Shown here: positions 13,453 to 27,100 of the stretch, piece after piece
Position numbering within the stretch: the first letter of the stretch is position 1
Layout of the letters: each line of letters opens with the position of its first letter
Assembly (NCBI GenBank): GCA_032718565.1
Contig: JAVGVS010000011.1
Coordinates: 124,001-188,000, forward strand
DNA length: 64,000 nucleotides
Direction: 5' to 3'
DNA from: Distichodus sexfasciatus
Lineage: Eukaryota; Chordata; Actinopteri; Characiformes; Distichodontidae
The notes under the pieces: model-generated
Seen by the model: only the letters and a program-made list of their open reading frames with translations
Told to the model about the DNA's origin: nothing
Databases searched by the model: none
Program-made: the position numbers and the translations under genes

Positions 13453-13717
13453 GGATAGATAGAAGGGGGATGGAGGGAGGGAGGAAGAGGTGGGTGACTG
13501 TAACCGTAGAGGAGAGCAGAGGCTGAATTCAAACGAGTGCGGACTACAGAGGCACCAGCTCGTTCCCCCAAGACGGAGTAGGAGGAGGAGGTTTGTACGC
13601 GTTCCATTCTCGCTTGCTCGTTTTCATCCTCACTAGAATAAAACTCGGCCCAGAGGGGTTTTTTTTATCCGTCATAGCGCGTCTTCGCTAGCAAACTGAA
13701 CCCAACCGAACGCCACA

Positions 13718-13765
13718 ATGGTGCAGAAGGAGCGGGTGTTTTGGGGCGCTCGGGGTGAGGCGTGA
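13718..13765 (+). CDS. possible upstream ORF in cplx2 leader, 15 codons
   Basis: ATG in a strong context (A at -3, G at +4: CCACAATGG) opens a 15-codon frame that ends at TGA 13763-13765, 25 bases before the leader exon's donor. If the leader is transcribed as proposed, ribosomes would meet this frame before the complexin start. The peptide resembles nothing I know. Confidence 0.35.
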   Translation: MVQKERVFWGARGEA

Positions 13766-13929
13766 TCTTCCCCGTTTCAAAGAAGCAAATGTGAGTTGCC
13801 AGGTGACCGTGTTTTTACCTCTGTGTTGACATGCATCTTAAAGGGTTAGAGCTGGAAGCTGGTGATGGTGATGATGAGGATGAGGAAGAGAGTGAGGAGG
13901 GAGCGATGACAGAATGCGCAGGTGGAGAG

Positions 13930-13954
13930 ATGGATGGATGGATGGATGGATGGA
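13930..13954. repeat. (GGAT)n microsatellite
   Basis: Six GGAT units just past the proposed leader donor. Confidence 0.95.
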
Positions 13955-14199
13955 GGTGTCAGTGGAGAACGGTTTGTTGATTTCACTGTGAAGGCTCCAC
14001 GATAGTGTCCAGGAACAGAAATTTGCACACATATTTCTGCTTTTGTTGGGAAGCTGCAATTCTGTCTAAAAGCTAACACGATGCTGGTTTGGGGTCTTAG
14101 ATCATATATGTGTGTGTTTGTGTGTCTTGCTTTTTACGAGCTACGTCTTAAATAATTTATTCGGAGCTGCATTGATCTTCCCCGATGCTTCACGTTTAG

Positions 14200-14200
<1 letters not shown>

Positions 14201-14257
<57 letters not shown>
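14201..14257. repeat. (TG)n microsatellite
   Basis: Roughly 28 uninterrupted TG units in the proposed cplx2 first intron. Confidence 0.98.
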
Positions 14258-14260
<3 letters not shown>

Positions 14261-14504
14261 TATGTGTGTGGCCAGGCTTTTAGATATTTGAGAGGACCTG
14301 CTTGTCCTCTAAAAGATAGCAAAATTTGAGATTAGTGGCTTTGTGGGGGGTTGTATGTAAGGACTGGTCCGTGTTTGTATGAAAAATGCAAGTTTAAAAC
14401 TAAAAGGGTAAAGAAATCCGTGGGGTTTTTTTGTTTCAGAGGCTTATGTTAGGGTTAGGTGTAGTATTACATATATCTGGTAATTATGAAAGCCAAAGGA
14501 AGTA

Positions 14505-14588
14505 GCTCACAATGGATGGATACATTTCACTGCTTGTTGTACCTGTATAACTTGCATGTGACAAATAAAGAATCTTGAATCTTGAATC
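14505..14588 (+). mobile_element. LINE 3' tail
   Basis: TGTACCTGTATAACTTGCAT and ACAAATAAAGAATCTTGAAT followed by a repeated CTTGAAT are the usual 3' end of a fish non-LTR retrotransposon. Only the tail is present. Confidence 0.6.
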
Positions 14589-17500
14589 TCACAAAGATAC
14601 AGTAACAAGACACCATTTTGTGTGTGTGTGCCTGAGATATATAAATTAATATTTAATGTCATGCATTTTTCAGTAATATATGTTTGGCAGGGTGTGAATG
14701 TGATGACATTTAAACTGAACCATGTCTTAGAATAAGCACAAAGTGATTATAATTAGCTTAGGGCAAAACTTTGAAAACAATTACTTATGTGCAGAAGTAG
14801 TGCACAGGGTGATGATGAAAGGGAAGAACATAAAACACAATGTGAGATATCTTTAGGACAGAAAAAATACACAGCAGTTAAAGAGACAGTGAAACATCAC
14901 TGCAATGTCTTGGAGTGACACTAGTTTTTTTCCCCAGTGGCACTAAACACACTGGATGGTCCAAATGCACATTACTGTTGTATAGAACTAAATATCCTGG
15001 GGCAGTAGAGTCATGCATAACCTCTGACTGTTCTTCGTGTGCTTTCCCAAAGAGAGAGAGCGAGAAAGAGAAAGAGAAAGAGGGAGGAAGGATGCTGTCA
15101 TGGCTGTGGCCATGTCAAAAAACACACTGAAGCAATGATTAATGAGGTCTATAACTCATATGTGGTGCTCCATCCATGACAGCAAGGGCAAACTGTACAT
15201 TCACATTAATCTAAGTCATCGTAGTTGGCCTTAGCACAAAAGTCATAGTTGGCCTTCACACGATTTAGCTAGGATTTTTTATGGTAAAAAAATAGATAAA
15301 TATATATAAATTCTGTGCATTGATCATCCATTTGTTGTAAGCATCATGCCAGACGCTTGTCATTAGAGTACTGTCTGTCTGTTGTTGCTGCTGCATGGCT
15401 TGAGAATAAAAGAGATCATGTGACACTGAACTGGATCTTTTCAACAACCATCTTAAAAAGAGCACAAGAGTAGGGCAGTCTTGAGACAGATCTGAGGAAT
15501 GCAGAAAAAAAGTATGAAAATGCATTAATTTTACAACATAGTGCTTAGAAGCAGAAGGATTCAGTATTCAGTATGTCTAAGAGGACCAATACGAACATAT
15601 GACCACATGTTCAGTGTCTTTTACAATTAATTTCAAACTTAGGGTTGATTTGCCATTAATGTCATCTTTATATTTTCATTGATACTTTGGTAACATCATT
15701 TCTGATGGTTTCAAAGCACCTTTACGTCTAAAATATTACTGTTAATACTTAAGACGTGAAGGATAAAACAACTGTGAATGTTACACGGTTTGCTAGCAGT
15801 ATGATGAATATGTTGTGCTCTGACTTGAGTGTCTGTATAAATAAATATCATAGTGCTGATACCTTCTTTTAAAATTACTTTTACTCTGACAGGGCTTTAG
15901 ATGTCACAGAAAATCATTTCTCATTTACATAATATGTTACTAATAGCTACAAACCTGGCCAAAGTGGTAGACGTGTGTCATTAATGTGGCAGTAATGTGG
16001 CAGCCTTCATTTTTTATTTGTTTGTCACTGAAAATCAGCAGGCGCTTAGCAGAACGAGGAGAAGTTGAGTGCTAAATGATTCATATCTGCACGAAAAATA
16101 ACCCCTGTCAATGTGTGGAGTGTGCTTTTTTCCCCTATGTCATCCATTTTTGGGGGAAGCTGCCTTTTTTCCAGAGAAATGCCCCAAAACTTGTCAGTCT
16201 GGCAGAAATCAGCCAGGACACCGAGAAGCTTAAAGGAACTCACCAGGTGTGGCTTTTGCTGCTTTGTGGTGTGCACAGTTTCTTTTTCCACTGCCAGGAT
16301 ACTGCAGATTAGAGCATTTGAGGACAGAGAACCCCATGCCTTTTAGAAGACTACCACTGTACTAAATTGGCCTGACTACTTGAGATAATCTTGAAACTGT
16401 GAATTTGCCAGTATATGTCTGATTCACAAAACATAACCAAAAACAAGGTTTAGACGTTTATACTTTCAACAAGTAGCCATGTTTGTTAGCCTTCATATCA
16501 GTGCTACTGCACATCTTATCTGTTGACAATGAGTGACTAGATTCTGAAAAAGATTTAGGAAAAGAGCGATGACGGCATCTCTTGCTGTGGTGAGATGTTA
16601 GGGAAGTTGGCTGTAATTGAAAAGACCTTTAATCTGGCAAAATGGTAGGGAGATAATGCTCTTTTGGACTGCCTGCTTGCGGCAAAGCATTTCAAATGAG
16701 AGCTTATCTCCCTTCCCCAGATTTGTCCTCCTTCTAAGTGGTTAGCTCCTGGCCAGATACACATGGACACTGAGCACTCCTCAAGCACACAAAAGATTCT
16801 CCAGCGAACTAAAAGTAGCAAAAGTAGAAGTAATCAGATATGAGTTTTGGAGGTCAAAAACGATGTTTACTGGGCAACTGGAACATATTCTTTTATTAAT
16901 GTATTTTATTTAAAATGTTTATGTAACAGGTTGTTTTATTCTACATTTTTGTAAACCCATTTAGCTGTTTTACTACAAAGCAATACAGTATGTGGTAATA
17001 CTGGTTTACTAAAGGCATCAACCTTCAGCACCACAAGGATATTTTATAATACAAGCACTAAAAGCTTTTCAAAGTGCACCACTCTAATTCTCAAAGAAGA
17101 GGTGGACAAACATATTTTCCGCACCTTAAGAATGCAGGTGGTGTACGCAAACTGACAAACATGCTTGATATAAAATATTTCCTGACAGATGTAGCAAACC
17201 TGTTTATTCCCTATTTGTTGATTTGTTTACTCGGTGGATGCAGATCAACCGCCTGCTATTATTCCCAAGCTTCATACTCAGAAGATGACAAAACAACTGG
17301 CATTAATTAGGCTTTATACAGGCCTGGTATTCAAAGTAGGGCTTAACGCAGATTAAAAATGAAATTGAATAGAGGAGCAGCAAAAATGCCACAAAATACC
17401 AGTTAACAGAACAATGAAAAAAGGATATATATTGGTAATGTGGTTGGAAATAAGTTACAAAGTTAGTAATAATGGTGGAATTGTGCTACCTTAATTTAGT

Positions 17501-20500
17501 AGCTTTATAAACAGAATCAGAACTGGCATCAGCCAGGGCTAGATCGATCAGATCATATAAACATTTATCAATCTAAACATGTTTTTATTTATTTATTTTA
17601 TCTCATTTTGACACCACAACAAGTTTTGCGTAATCAACCAATGCACAGCCCGCACACATCTGCATACAATGCTAGTTGTTGTCCTTGTAAAGGTCAGCCT
17701 ACTTGTAAAAATCAACAATGTAATGGGACCTAGACGGCTAATTTGTGGTACCCCACAGGGAATCTCACCACTATCGGTTTTCAGTAAGATAAACCTTTTT
17801 CATTTGCAGACATTTATCCTCAATTACCTTGTCTTTCGAGTGCATGAACATTTTGCACATAGTAAAGCTGCAAGAAGGTAGAGCAGACATGTATATTGCA
17901 TTGTGACAGAGGTTAATTGGCCCCCATTGGAGCAGGGAGTTCCTGTGACCTGCTATGGCATTATTACACACTGATATACTTTGACACTTATTTAGCAGGA
18001 GGTCTGAAAAAGAGTCTGCAGACCCCCTCCCTGTCAGCAAACCTCCCCAACTGTTATCGCTCAGCAGTTGGTGTAATGCTCATATGTTGGCCTAAGTGGG
18101 TCAATACTGAGTCATGATATATTACGGTAAAATGTCAGGAAGACACGGCAGAGCCAGCTGTAATGAGGTTGCACTTTCACACTCTGTTGATATGTAATAT
18201 TAGATCACAAGATGATTTTTAGTTCAGGATTTATTTCATTATTTTATAATTGGCATAAAATTGGCCCAAAAGTATTTCAAAAGTTGTAAATGTACTAGTG
18301 TTTATAGTTACGTGTTGTTAAATAGCAAAAGTATTAGGAAGTGAATAGTAATTGTTTCAGTATAAAATACCCATACATTTAAAAGATAAGAAAAAAAGTA
18401 AAAAAGTTCAGATGTCCCGAGGGAACTGATAAAAATGTAAAAGCAAAACATTTTTATTTTATATACAATATGTATTTATTAAATAGCAAAAGTGTTAAAG
18501 GTAAATAGTAAATGTTTGGGTATAAAGCACACAAACTGTTTCTCAAAAGTGTGGGTGTTTTATTCTCAAACATTTGGGAACATGTAACATTTTTAAAAAG
18601 AATTCCAAATGTTTAGATGCCTGTCCCAAGGAGCTGAAATAAAACAGCAGACAGAGGACAAAACCTCTACTGTAGAAAATTCCATTTTACTTCCATTGTG
18701 AACTGAAATTCTCATGTCTCTGATAAAACTCACTCTGAAAACTGGGGTTTTCGGAGTAAAAACTAATGTGTAATGAAGAGCCAGCAGTTCTCTACTAGGC
18801 CTCGTCATCCTCTCCTGGCAGTTGGGTTTTACACAAGAAGCTGTTGCCCCGGTAACAACTCTTCACACCTGATTCTATAATGACACTTCATTTGCCCCAA
18901 GCAATTTATGAGGTACGCTCAGGTGGGACCTAAGAGAATAGCTAAATATATACTTAGGATGGATATACTGTATCTAAAATAATCCCATTTTTTGCATGCA
19001 CTCTAATATAGATCATATAGACTCTGGGAACGCTTAGGGCCATAGAGAACCTGACTTCATTATCATCCCATAAATGTATTTAAAATTCAAAGGCAGTTCT
19101 CTTATAATAACACTCCAAAGTTAAAACAAAAAAAAGCATGAAATGGTCGTCCACATGCACAGCAGCTCTTGGAACACCGTCACTCATCATAAAAGATGTG
19201 AATTATTGTTCAGTCAAGCATGTCATGAAGCAGACAAAGGGGAGGCCAATGTTAATTAATGACACAGCAGGCATGAGCGAAGAGTCAAATAAAGTCAGCC
19301 CTCACACAGCTCCTTAATGTTGTTCTTTAGTAAAGAGCATCCCAAGAGCAAAAATGGGACTTTGGTGCTATACTCTCTTGAACGTTTCCCTAAAGAAGAG
19401 ACCCTTATTTAGTCCGGCTTTGTCTATTTACTGCCTAGTTGCTCAAATTGGTCAGTGTTTCCTGTACAGGTTTATTCATGTTTTATTTTCATTTATATTT
19501 TCATACCTTTTCAGATCTGGCATATCACATATTTTCCAAAGTTATCACAGATACTTCTTATGGTGCATAAATAGAAGAAATACTAGCTATGAATTTCCAC
19601 ACATCTCATATATCCAATTGAATTTTTTTTGTGATACCCTTAAATCATCATTAGTGATAGCACTGGACAGCAGATTTGCAGCATGTCATGTGATATAGCA
19701 ATCTGGCCATAACTGATGATACATCTTTTCTCGTTCATTTTAGAAGTCTGAGTAAAACCAGACTTTCCGTCCATGTGATGCATGTGCACAGCATTCTGTC
19801 CTGGCACTGTGTTTAATCTTATCATCAATGGTTGTTTCCTGTCAGAATCACTTTGCAAACCAGGCAGAGCAACATACAGTTTAACCTAATTACCCTTTAA
19901 ACCCAGACTTCCAGGATCCCACCATGTGACTCCGACTCCTTCTCATATGTTGGAAATCACTCTCTCTCTTATATCCCACACAAGCAGGTGAAACAAACCT
20001 CAGAAGTAAACTTTGTGTATTTTGATAAATATTGTCTCAAAGTATCATATGTACCACAACTTTAATCTATAAAGATTTGTCATGTCATAAAATTCATTTT
20101 TAACATGGAAAGGAATAAGATTAATTAAAATTTAAATGTCAAAGTATTTGCCTAGAGTCAAAAGCATCAAAAGTGCTAGTCAACCAAAAATATTGATCTT
20201 TATAAAAGACTCCTCTCCCGGGCAATACCGGCCATTAAAATGTCAGATATTTTGAAGTTAAACAGTGCAGATCTTTCTTCTAACGGTCATTGGTCATTTA
20301 CTTAAGTGATGCTGTTATGGGCATTTTTGGATATCTGTTATGACTGTATCTCTTTTGTATTTCTCATAAAATGATGCTTAAAATATAACTCAAATTATAT
20401 AGTGATAAATGTTACTGATTAGTTTAAAGACGGAACGTGAACATTTAATTTGCTCTTAGTAAATGTGATTTGTTGTTTCCCTTTCCCATATGTAAAATGT

Positions 20501-21189
20501 TGTCCTTCAAAATAATGCCTAGTAGTCAGAAAGGAACGACAAAGAGAGCATTCGGTAGAGCGTTATTAGATACTCAATACTTATTTGACTACTATATTTA
20601 GTGCAGAACATCCACAAGTATAAGATATGAAAATTTCTAGCTGTCATCTTGTATTTTAGTTTGTGTGTGTAGGAACATCTTAACCAAGACATTAATAGAA
20701 AGTCTCCTCAGGTCTCTAGTACTACAATAGGACGACAAAGAATCCTTTGTACTCTGTGATCTCCATTTTGTAATGATTTTGTCCTTCAAGCAATGAAAAA
20801 TGAGATGGCTTTTTTTAGAATCTGTTCACAGGCTATAAGGGTAAAAAATTGAGTCATACTAATTTATTATAGTCTTGGTGGGACAGGGGTATCATTTTAT
20901 AGTGGGAAATGGAACCAGGCCACCTCACCCTTTAGCAAGCCTTGCTACTGTAATTTATAACTGTCTATTTATAGTAATACATTATCCTGGTCTGTGAACT
21001 GACTAGCTATGGATGAGGTCTGCAAAATATTAACTTTTCACAGTTATACCTATGTATTAGTATGGAGCAATTAGGCAAAATAAGATGACTATAAAATTAC
21101 CTAGATTTACAAAAATTAGACAAACAGCTTATATATGAGAATCCCCTAAAAAAAGAGAGAGAATCTCCTAAATGGCAGCATTTAAATTT

Positions 21190-21360
21190 ACGTTTACAGC
21201 TTTAAGCATCTGCTCTTATCCAGAGCTACTTCCATTTCCCTAATTTTACAGACAGTCTCCCCGGAGCAACTTGGGGTTAAGGGTCTTGCTCAGGGACCTA
21301 ATGATGGTAGTGCCAGAGGTAAGACTCAAAGCCATAATCTCTTGTAACCGAGTATCCCAA
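21190..21360 (-). mobile_element. tRNA-derived SINE, reverse copy
   Basis: The inverse tail (TTTACAGCTTTAAGCATCTG..CTTATCCAGAG), the body CAACTTGGGGTTAAGGGTCT and a degraded head follow in reverse order. Same family as 45370-45566. Confidence 0.75.
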
Positions 21361-21372
21361 CTATGGGATACT

Positions 21373-21908
21373 ATGGGCCAGGCCGATTATCGGGAGCCGA
21401 TATTAGGCATTTTGCAGATTATCGGTATCAGTGTTTAAGTTTGACCATCACCGAAATAAAATCATTATAAGGTGCGCTACTGTGGCGCTATGTCCTGCCC
21501 ACAACAGTCTCTGGTTGGCTATATCCCACACGAGATCTAGGTTATAAGTGGAGAGCACATTGAACAGCTTTGCTTTCTTCACCACAACCTGCTGCTGCTT
21601 AATTTGGAATACTAAAATGCTTAACTTTCAAATATAGGTTTCACATAGGTTTTTTTATAATGTTACTAAAATGTTTTAAGTTCAATTAAATATTTAAAGT
21701 TCAATTAAAATAATGTAAAAAGTTTAAGTATTTATAAACAATAAAGTTATTTAAATAAAGTTTTGTGTTGATGTTTGTAAAATTCTTCATTTTAATCGAG
21801 ACTTTCTTTCTTTTTTTGCATATTGGTTCCAAATCTTGATCAGCACTGTTATCTAGCAATAATCGGTATCGATATCAGCCCTGAAAAGCCAATATCGTTT
21901 GGCCTCTA
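21373..21908. mobile_element. non-autonomous transposon, copy 1 of CGATTATCGG family
   Basis: Left GGCCAGGCCGATTATCGG and right CCAATATCGTTTGGCCTCTA are imperfect inverse ends. GATATTAGGCATTTTGCAGA, GGTGCGCTACTGTGGC and CAGTCTCTGGTTGG are shared in the same order with 27838-28286. No target duplication is left. Likely hAT by its neighbour's 8-bp duplication. Confidence 0.7.
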
Positions 21909-23979
21909 ATCCTAACCATTAGACCGCCGCCACCCCACCATGTCACTCCTGAATAGTAAGTTGGACATACTCATATTCCCTACCAGGTTGTTCATCTTGC
22001 CAAAGTCATCACATTGTATGTAAGTCAAAAAGGTTGTTTGCAACAAGGTAATGGCTTATGACCAGAGGGTTTAACTTTCATAGAAAAATTCTGCCCTAAC
22101 AAGAAGAAGATACAGAACGTTTTGTGCATTGCGAACTTGTGAATGTGTTTAGGAACGAGGATAAATATGCCTTAAACTGAGGTGATGTAAATATCACATT
22201 CATTCATAACCACAGGAAGAATCAGACTACTTACGTTGTTCTCTGTCAGATAAAGCTCATATGTAGAAAAGTCAAAACATTAACTAACACAGCACTACAT
22301 TAACAATATTAAGATACTTGAATATGTGTGATGCCAGGAAGGAAAGAGGTCATTTTAAGGTCATCTCTTTCAACAAAAATGCTTAAGATGAAGCTTCATT
22401 TTAATTGTGGTCATATGAAATTTCTGGAATGTATTTTTTAACATGGTTTCCAACACTGCCCAATTAAAATGTTCAGTTAAGGAAATATAGATAATATGTC
22501 CTTTCATAATTAGGCAGTAACCTGCTGCCCCCGGTTTCAGCAAGTGCTAGTTTCTCCCCACACTCTCCACAAGGGAACTGTTTGTCCATGCTCTGATTGG
22601 CAGAGTTCCCCTTTAGCTCCATTGTAATAAACAGTGTTCCAGTCTAGATTGGATTATGATTGATTTATAAACCTGCTTAATAAATGGATAGTTTTTTGGT
22701 AAAATGATTTATCAGGCTTTGATATGGCAAACTAGAAACTGTTAAACTATGAACCTGAAAATTCTCATAAAACTGAAACGTATTAATTCCTCTTTTTCAC
22801 AAAGATTATCATTGGTTTGTCAGACAGCTGTGGATGCCAGCTGCTGTATGTGCTTTAAAAGCCCATTTCTCTTACCAAGCTATTACAAGAATAACTATGA
22901 ATATTTCAAATGAAATGCTAAGTGAGCTTGCTTGAATTCAATACATTGTGTACTGTCAATACTTGCTAATCTCCAGACTCACCAAATGTTTTGCTTTGGT
23001 TGCATTGCCTTGTATTGTTAATCACTCATACAGTGTTTGGTTTGTTGCATTCTTGCCAGTCTTACTTATTTTTCCTTGTATGAAACTTACTAAATGTAAC
23101 AAAATACAAAAGTGGATCAATAATTTAGTCATATAATTACTGACAATCGTTTTCACACGAGAGCAGCATTACTAGTCGCATTATTTCCTCCAGAAACATT
23201 TTCCGCAACGTCATGCTGCTAAGGAAACCAAGGCGCCACGTTGGTTGCTCTCCAGAAGTAACCTGTAAAGCTTTGCTTTGCTTAATAAGCATAATGATAA
23301 TGGTGCTCTAAGTGCACCACAAAAAAAAACATAATGGGTTTGATCCCCAACAACATGCACATGGAAGCTTAGCGATTCTCCAGTTGTTTGCATTTCAGTC
23401 CATCAGCATTTTCCAACCCTGAAAGGTCGTCCATGACATGTTCAAAGTGCCTGAGCCAAATGTTTGCAGCTCCCTGTACTGTGTTTTCAACAATAGTATG
23501 TAAATTCTATTATGTATTATATCGACCTCATCTGTACTTGGCCTAAAATGTTTGGGGTTTTTTTTTTTCATTAAAAACAGACATTTTTTTAAATGTTCTT
23601 AATATTGTAATGGTTTTGCTAATATACATTTACAGTATTTGCTTTGCTGTCATGAGACCCTATTTAAAGTTATATTTTAGTAACAATATTCATGAACAAA
23701 TTTATTTAATAGTGTCTTGATACTGTAATACTTTACAGTATTTAATAGTGTGATACTGACATTGTCATCATGCATCATGGTGAACATTTTGTGACATTTT
23801 TTATTGTAGACCTACATTACATTGTTCTGAAGCTTTTGTCTCAAGCCTTTGTTTTTTAGCTTTCATACTTCAATTATAGTATCCTACAATAGACTGATTA
23901 GAGTAATTGTTGTCATTTGCCGTGTCATGACTTCCATCTACCAGCTTCTTATCATCTCTTTCTTCTTTTTCCTCAACAG

Positions 23980-24102
23980 AAGTGAAAAATATCATCAAGC
24001 AGAGGATAATAAGGCTGTGGTGGACGAACGCAGTCGGATCTACACAAAGACTACATGCACCATTCACTTTAGCTTCAAGAAACTTAGATATCGAAGTGCA
24101 TA
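23980..24102 (+). other. cplx2: cplx2 5' UTR part of the start-codon exon
   Basis: A pyrimidine-rich acceptor (CTTCTTTTTCCTCAACAG, AG ending 23979) opens an exon running through the complexin start codon to the donor at 24134. The 123 bases before the ATG would be 5' UTR. The acceptor is strong; exon start is inferred from it. Confidence 0.6.
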
Positions 24103-27100
24103 ATGGATTTTGTAATGAAGCAAGCATTGGGAGGTAAGAAAGCAAACATGTATAGCATGTGTAATGATATGAGTTTAGAGATGTCTGAGATAAGAACTGT
24201 CTGTATAAGGGAGATAATTCATGTAATTCAGAAATCTCCTCTTTCCACTTCCCGGCAGATCGTGCTAATGTACACATTTGTTATTTTGACAGTAGTTTTA
24301 GTGTGTTATGTTTACAGATCTATACACGTACGACCGATAGATTTTTTCATTTCAGAGGACGAGTTTTGCTCAAAGGTCAATGAGTCCTCAAATCAATTTC
24401 GCTGATCGGTTTCATCAGCTGAATGGCTAAAGATAATGCATTCTCCTCCTTCCAATTCCCACAAATGGGCCACATGTGCCACATTTCCTGAGATTTCTTT
24501 GACCGCATGATGACCTTTACTTACAATGGCCTACACTCATTGGCTAACAGAAATCATTATACATGAAATACTCTCATGAGTCTTTTTTGTCTTTTTTTCA
24601 CCTGCCAATATTTTAAACATACTGTACACTTAAAAGTATTTTTCTAAATATTACCATGAACAGTGTACTCTTACCTGCGGTGTGTTGGCGCTCGCCCAGG
24701 GTTGTTCCCCGCCTTGTGCCCGTAAATTCTCGGAATAGGCTCCGGTGCCCCGGTGACCCCAGTTGGGATTAAGCGGTTGGGATAATAAATGAATGAATGA
24801 ATGAGTGTACTCTAAGTGACAAATTATCACAATTAGACATTTTAGATAGCAAAAGGAGAGATATGAAATATCTTCATTTGTTCTTTATCCAAACCGCTTA
24901 ATCCCAACTGGGGTTGCGGGGGCACCGGAGCCTATCCTCGGAATTTACGGGTGCAAGTCGGGGAACAACCCTGGGCAGGTGCCAACACACTGCAGGGCAC
25001 ACACACTCACACAATCACACTCACCTTACGGGGCTAATTTAGAGTCACCAATTAACCCATATTGCATGCTTTTGGGCTGTGGGAGGAAACCACGAGAACA
25101 CGGGGAGAGTATGCAAACTCCACACAGAAAGACCCTAGGCAGCAGCGCTAACCAATGTGCCAATGTACCGCCCCATGAAATATATTGTTAATAAACATTT
25201 TCTTCTTCTTTCTGGCATGTCCTCTAAGTACGTAGGACATCATTTTACATCATAATAAATTTCTTCATTTTTAATTGCCATTCAGATGTAAAAAAATTGG
25301 GCATCAGAAATTCAGTGAATTAGTCACTGATCATTTTCTTCATTAAAGCATAAGAATTTTTTTCTTTCTATGAATATGGTAGTTATTGTTTTGCTCATAT
25401 TGTACAAAACAAGTTAGAATATGGTCATTATTGTGTTGAAAGATGAACTTGTCTAGGACTTAACAATATGAGCTCATATCAGTATCACCATTAAATGAAT
25501 ATTTTACCACGATTACAATTAATGAACAGTTAATTTGCTTTTGGGATTTTCTGTTGCTGTTTTTTGCCTTCATAGTTCACTGGTAAGGTTTGTACTGTCA
25601 ATATGCTCTAACTATAACTACTAAAGCGTCTATTGAAATCTATCTTATCTTCGTGATTTTAAAATAACAAAAGATCAACACACAGCTGCTGTAGCAGCCT
25701 GGATGGGGCGGAGTCACATGTTTATAAGAGGACAGTACATTGTTAGATACTGGGAAAAGTATTAAAAAATGTCAAAAATAGTTGAAATAACTGTCATGGG
25801 AAAGATTACATCTATTAGAGGTTCTGCATGCAGCACCCAGCCCTACTTGTGCCCGTTTCAGACCTATGTCACAGGGTTGAATGCTTTCTTTGAGAATGAG
25901 CTGCATTGTCCATCGTCCGTCATCCATTTTATTCAAGCCAGTGCCCTAGATACTGCTTACACTAAACATGAAACCATGCTGCTTGAGTCATGCTTTACTG
26001 TATGTGTGGTGCTCTTCGGCTCATAGAGTGGTCAGTGGATGTAAAAATAGACCAAATTTGTCAACCACTCTGCATTTTATGTGTGAAGATGTAGCTGCGT
26101 CCGAGTTAATAGTAGCTCTGTGCTTCATAAAGAGCCGGTTTTGTAAACACTGTACAACTGTTTTGTGCGGCACTTTCCCGGTTAATTTTATGCATAACAC
26201 ACAAACGGGCTGGAAAATCTCGGAAGTCACACTGGTCAGTTTGTCCTTGTAAAATCTCTAGCCTTTGTCACCATGTTTGATGTGTTTCTTTGAGTGAGCA
26301 TGTCTGCAGTTCTGTTCACCTTAATGGTGGCTGTGCATGACTTATCCATGAAGGTCATTCATTATTCAAAGCGCTCCTTCTCATCAAAGTTCCTGTTGGA
26401 ATTATTCAGGAGCATGTAGCACTTCAGCAGTCACCCGACCATACCACCTTGTACTTGCTCAGCAGACTGTAAAATTACAAACTACAAACTTGAACACATT
26501 TTGGAGATGATTCTAACAGCTATTTTGGAACCTCTTTGCAAATAAACCTTAAATCAAATAGATCAGTGTTCTCGTGATCTTGCGAGGAGAATGACAGGCT
26601 TCAGTAACCCTCCTGACTATTTTATAATCACAGACTTTTGTGTAGACACTTGCTGCAGTTGTGATAGTAAGTGACCTATTTTATTACTTCTTTCACTTTT
26701 ATCAAAGAATACTAAGAACCTAATTAGCATGTTAATTTCGGAAGCCTTAATGATTTGCATATCAATACGAGTGAGGGCTTTTCTCTCCTATATGAATATA
26801 CTCCAACCCTGCATGATAAATTATAGGATTTGGGAAGCCATCCATCAGCACTGTTCATAATTCCTGCAGTGCTTTGATGTAAAGCCATTGCAGAATCTGA
26901 TAGAGAATGAAAGCTTCTCTTTTGTTATACGGACTAATCTCTGTGTGGCTTTAAAATAGCTGGAATAAATTAAATGACCCACATAGTTCAGATATTTTTG
27001 CATTCTTACTAGAAGTGCTATTGAATTGTTTTGGAGAGAGTTGTGTAATACATTAAAAACTACAAAACATAATTAGCAACCAACCTGCAATGTTCCCAAA

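Larger units (their letters stand above)
13340..13790 (+). promoter_or_regulatory. cplx2: candidate cplx2 promoter and first leader exon
   Basis: This is the only long CpG- and GC-rich patch between slc25a48 and the cplx2 start codon. It begins with a pure-purine G/A tract (about 13355-13495), passes into CpG-bearing sequence, and ends in a strong donor (AAGCAAAT then GTGAGT at 13791). In complexin genes one or more non-coding exons precede the coding exon, which fits. The transcription start is not defined by sequence; the leader probably begins somewhere in 13500-13650. Inference, not proven. Confidence 0.5.
13791..23979 (+). other. cplx2 first (leader) intron, proposed
   Basis: About 10 kb, free of coding sequence that I recognise. 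It holds microsatellites (13930-13954, 14201-14257), a LINE tail at about 14505-14588, a purine run near 15050-15092, a SINE at 21190-21360 and a transposon at 21373-21908. The long repeat-poor stretch 15600-20900 shows no gene; parts such as 17880-18180 have a mixed composition that may be regulatory. Confidence 0.5.

Noticed and set aside
13332..13607. 91-codon reverse frame with serine and proline runs
   Set aside because: It is the antisense reading of the GGA/purine tract; composition follows from the repeat and there is no homology.
12695..14257. Tandem repeats as a CRISPR-like array
   Set aside because: Simple microsatellites; no spaced repeats, and the genome is vertebrate.
17031..17052. 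TTCAGCACC resembling a REST half-site in the cplx2 leader intron
   Set aside because: The second half (GGACAGCGCC-like) is absent, so it is not a full element.
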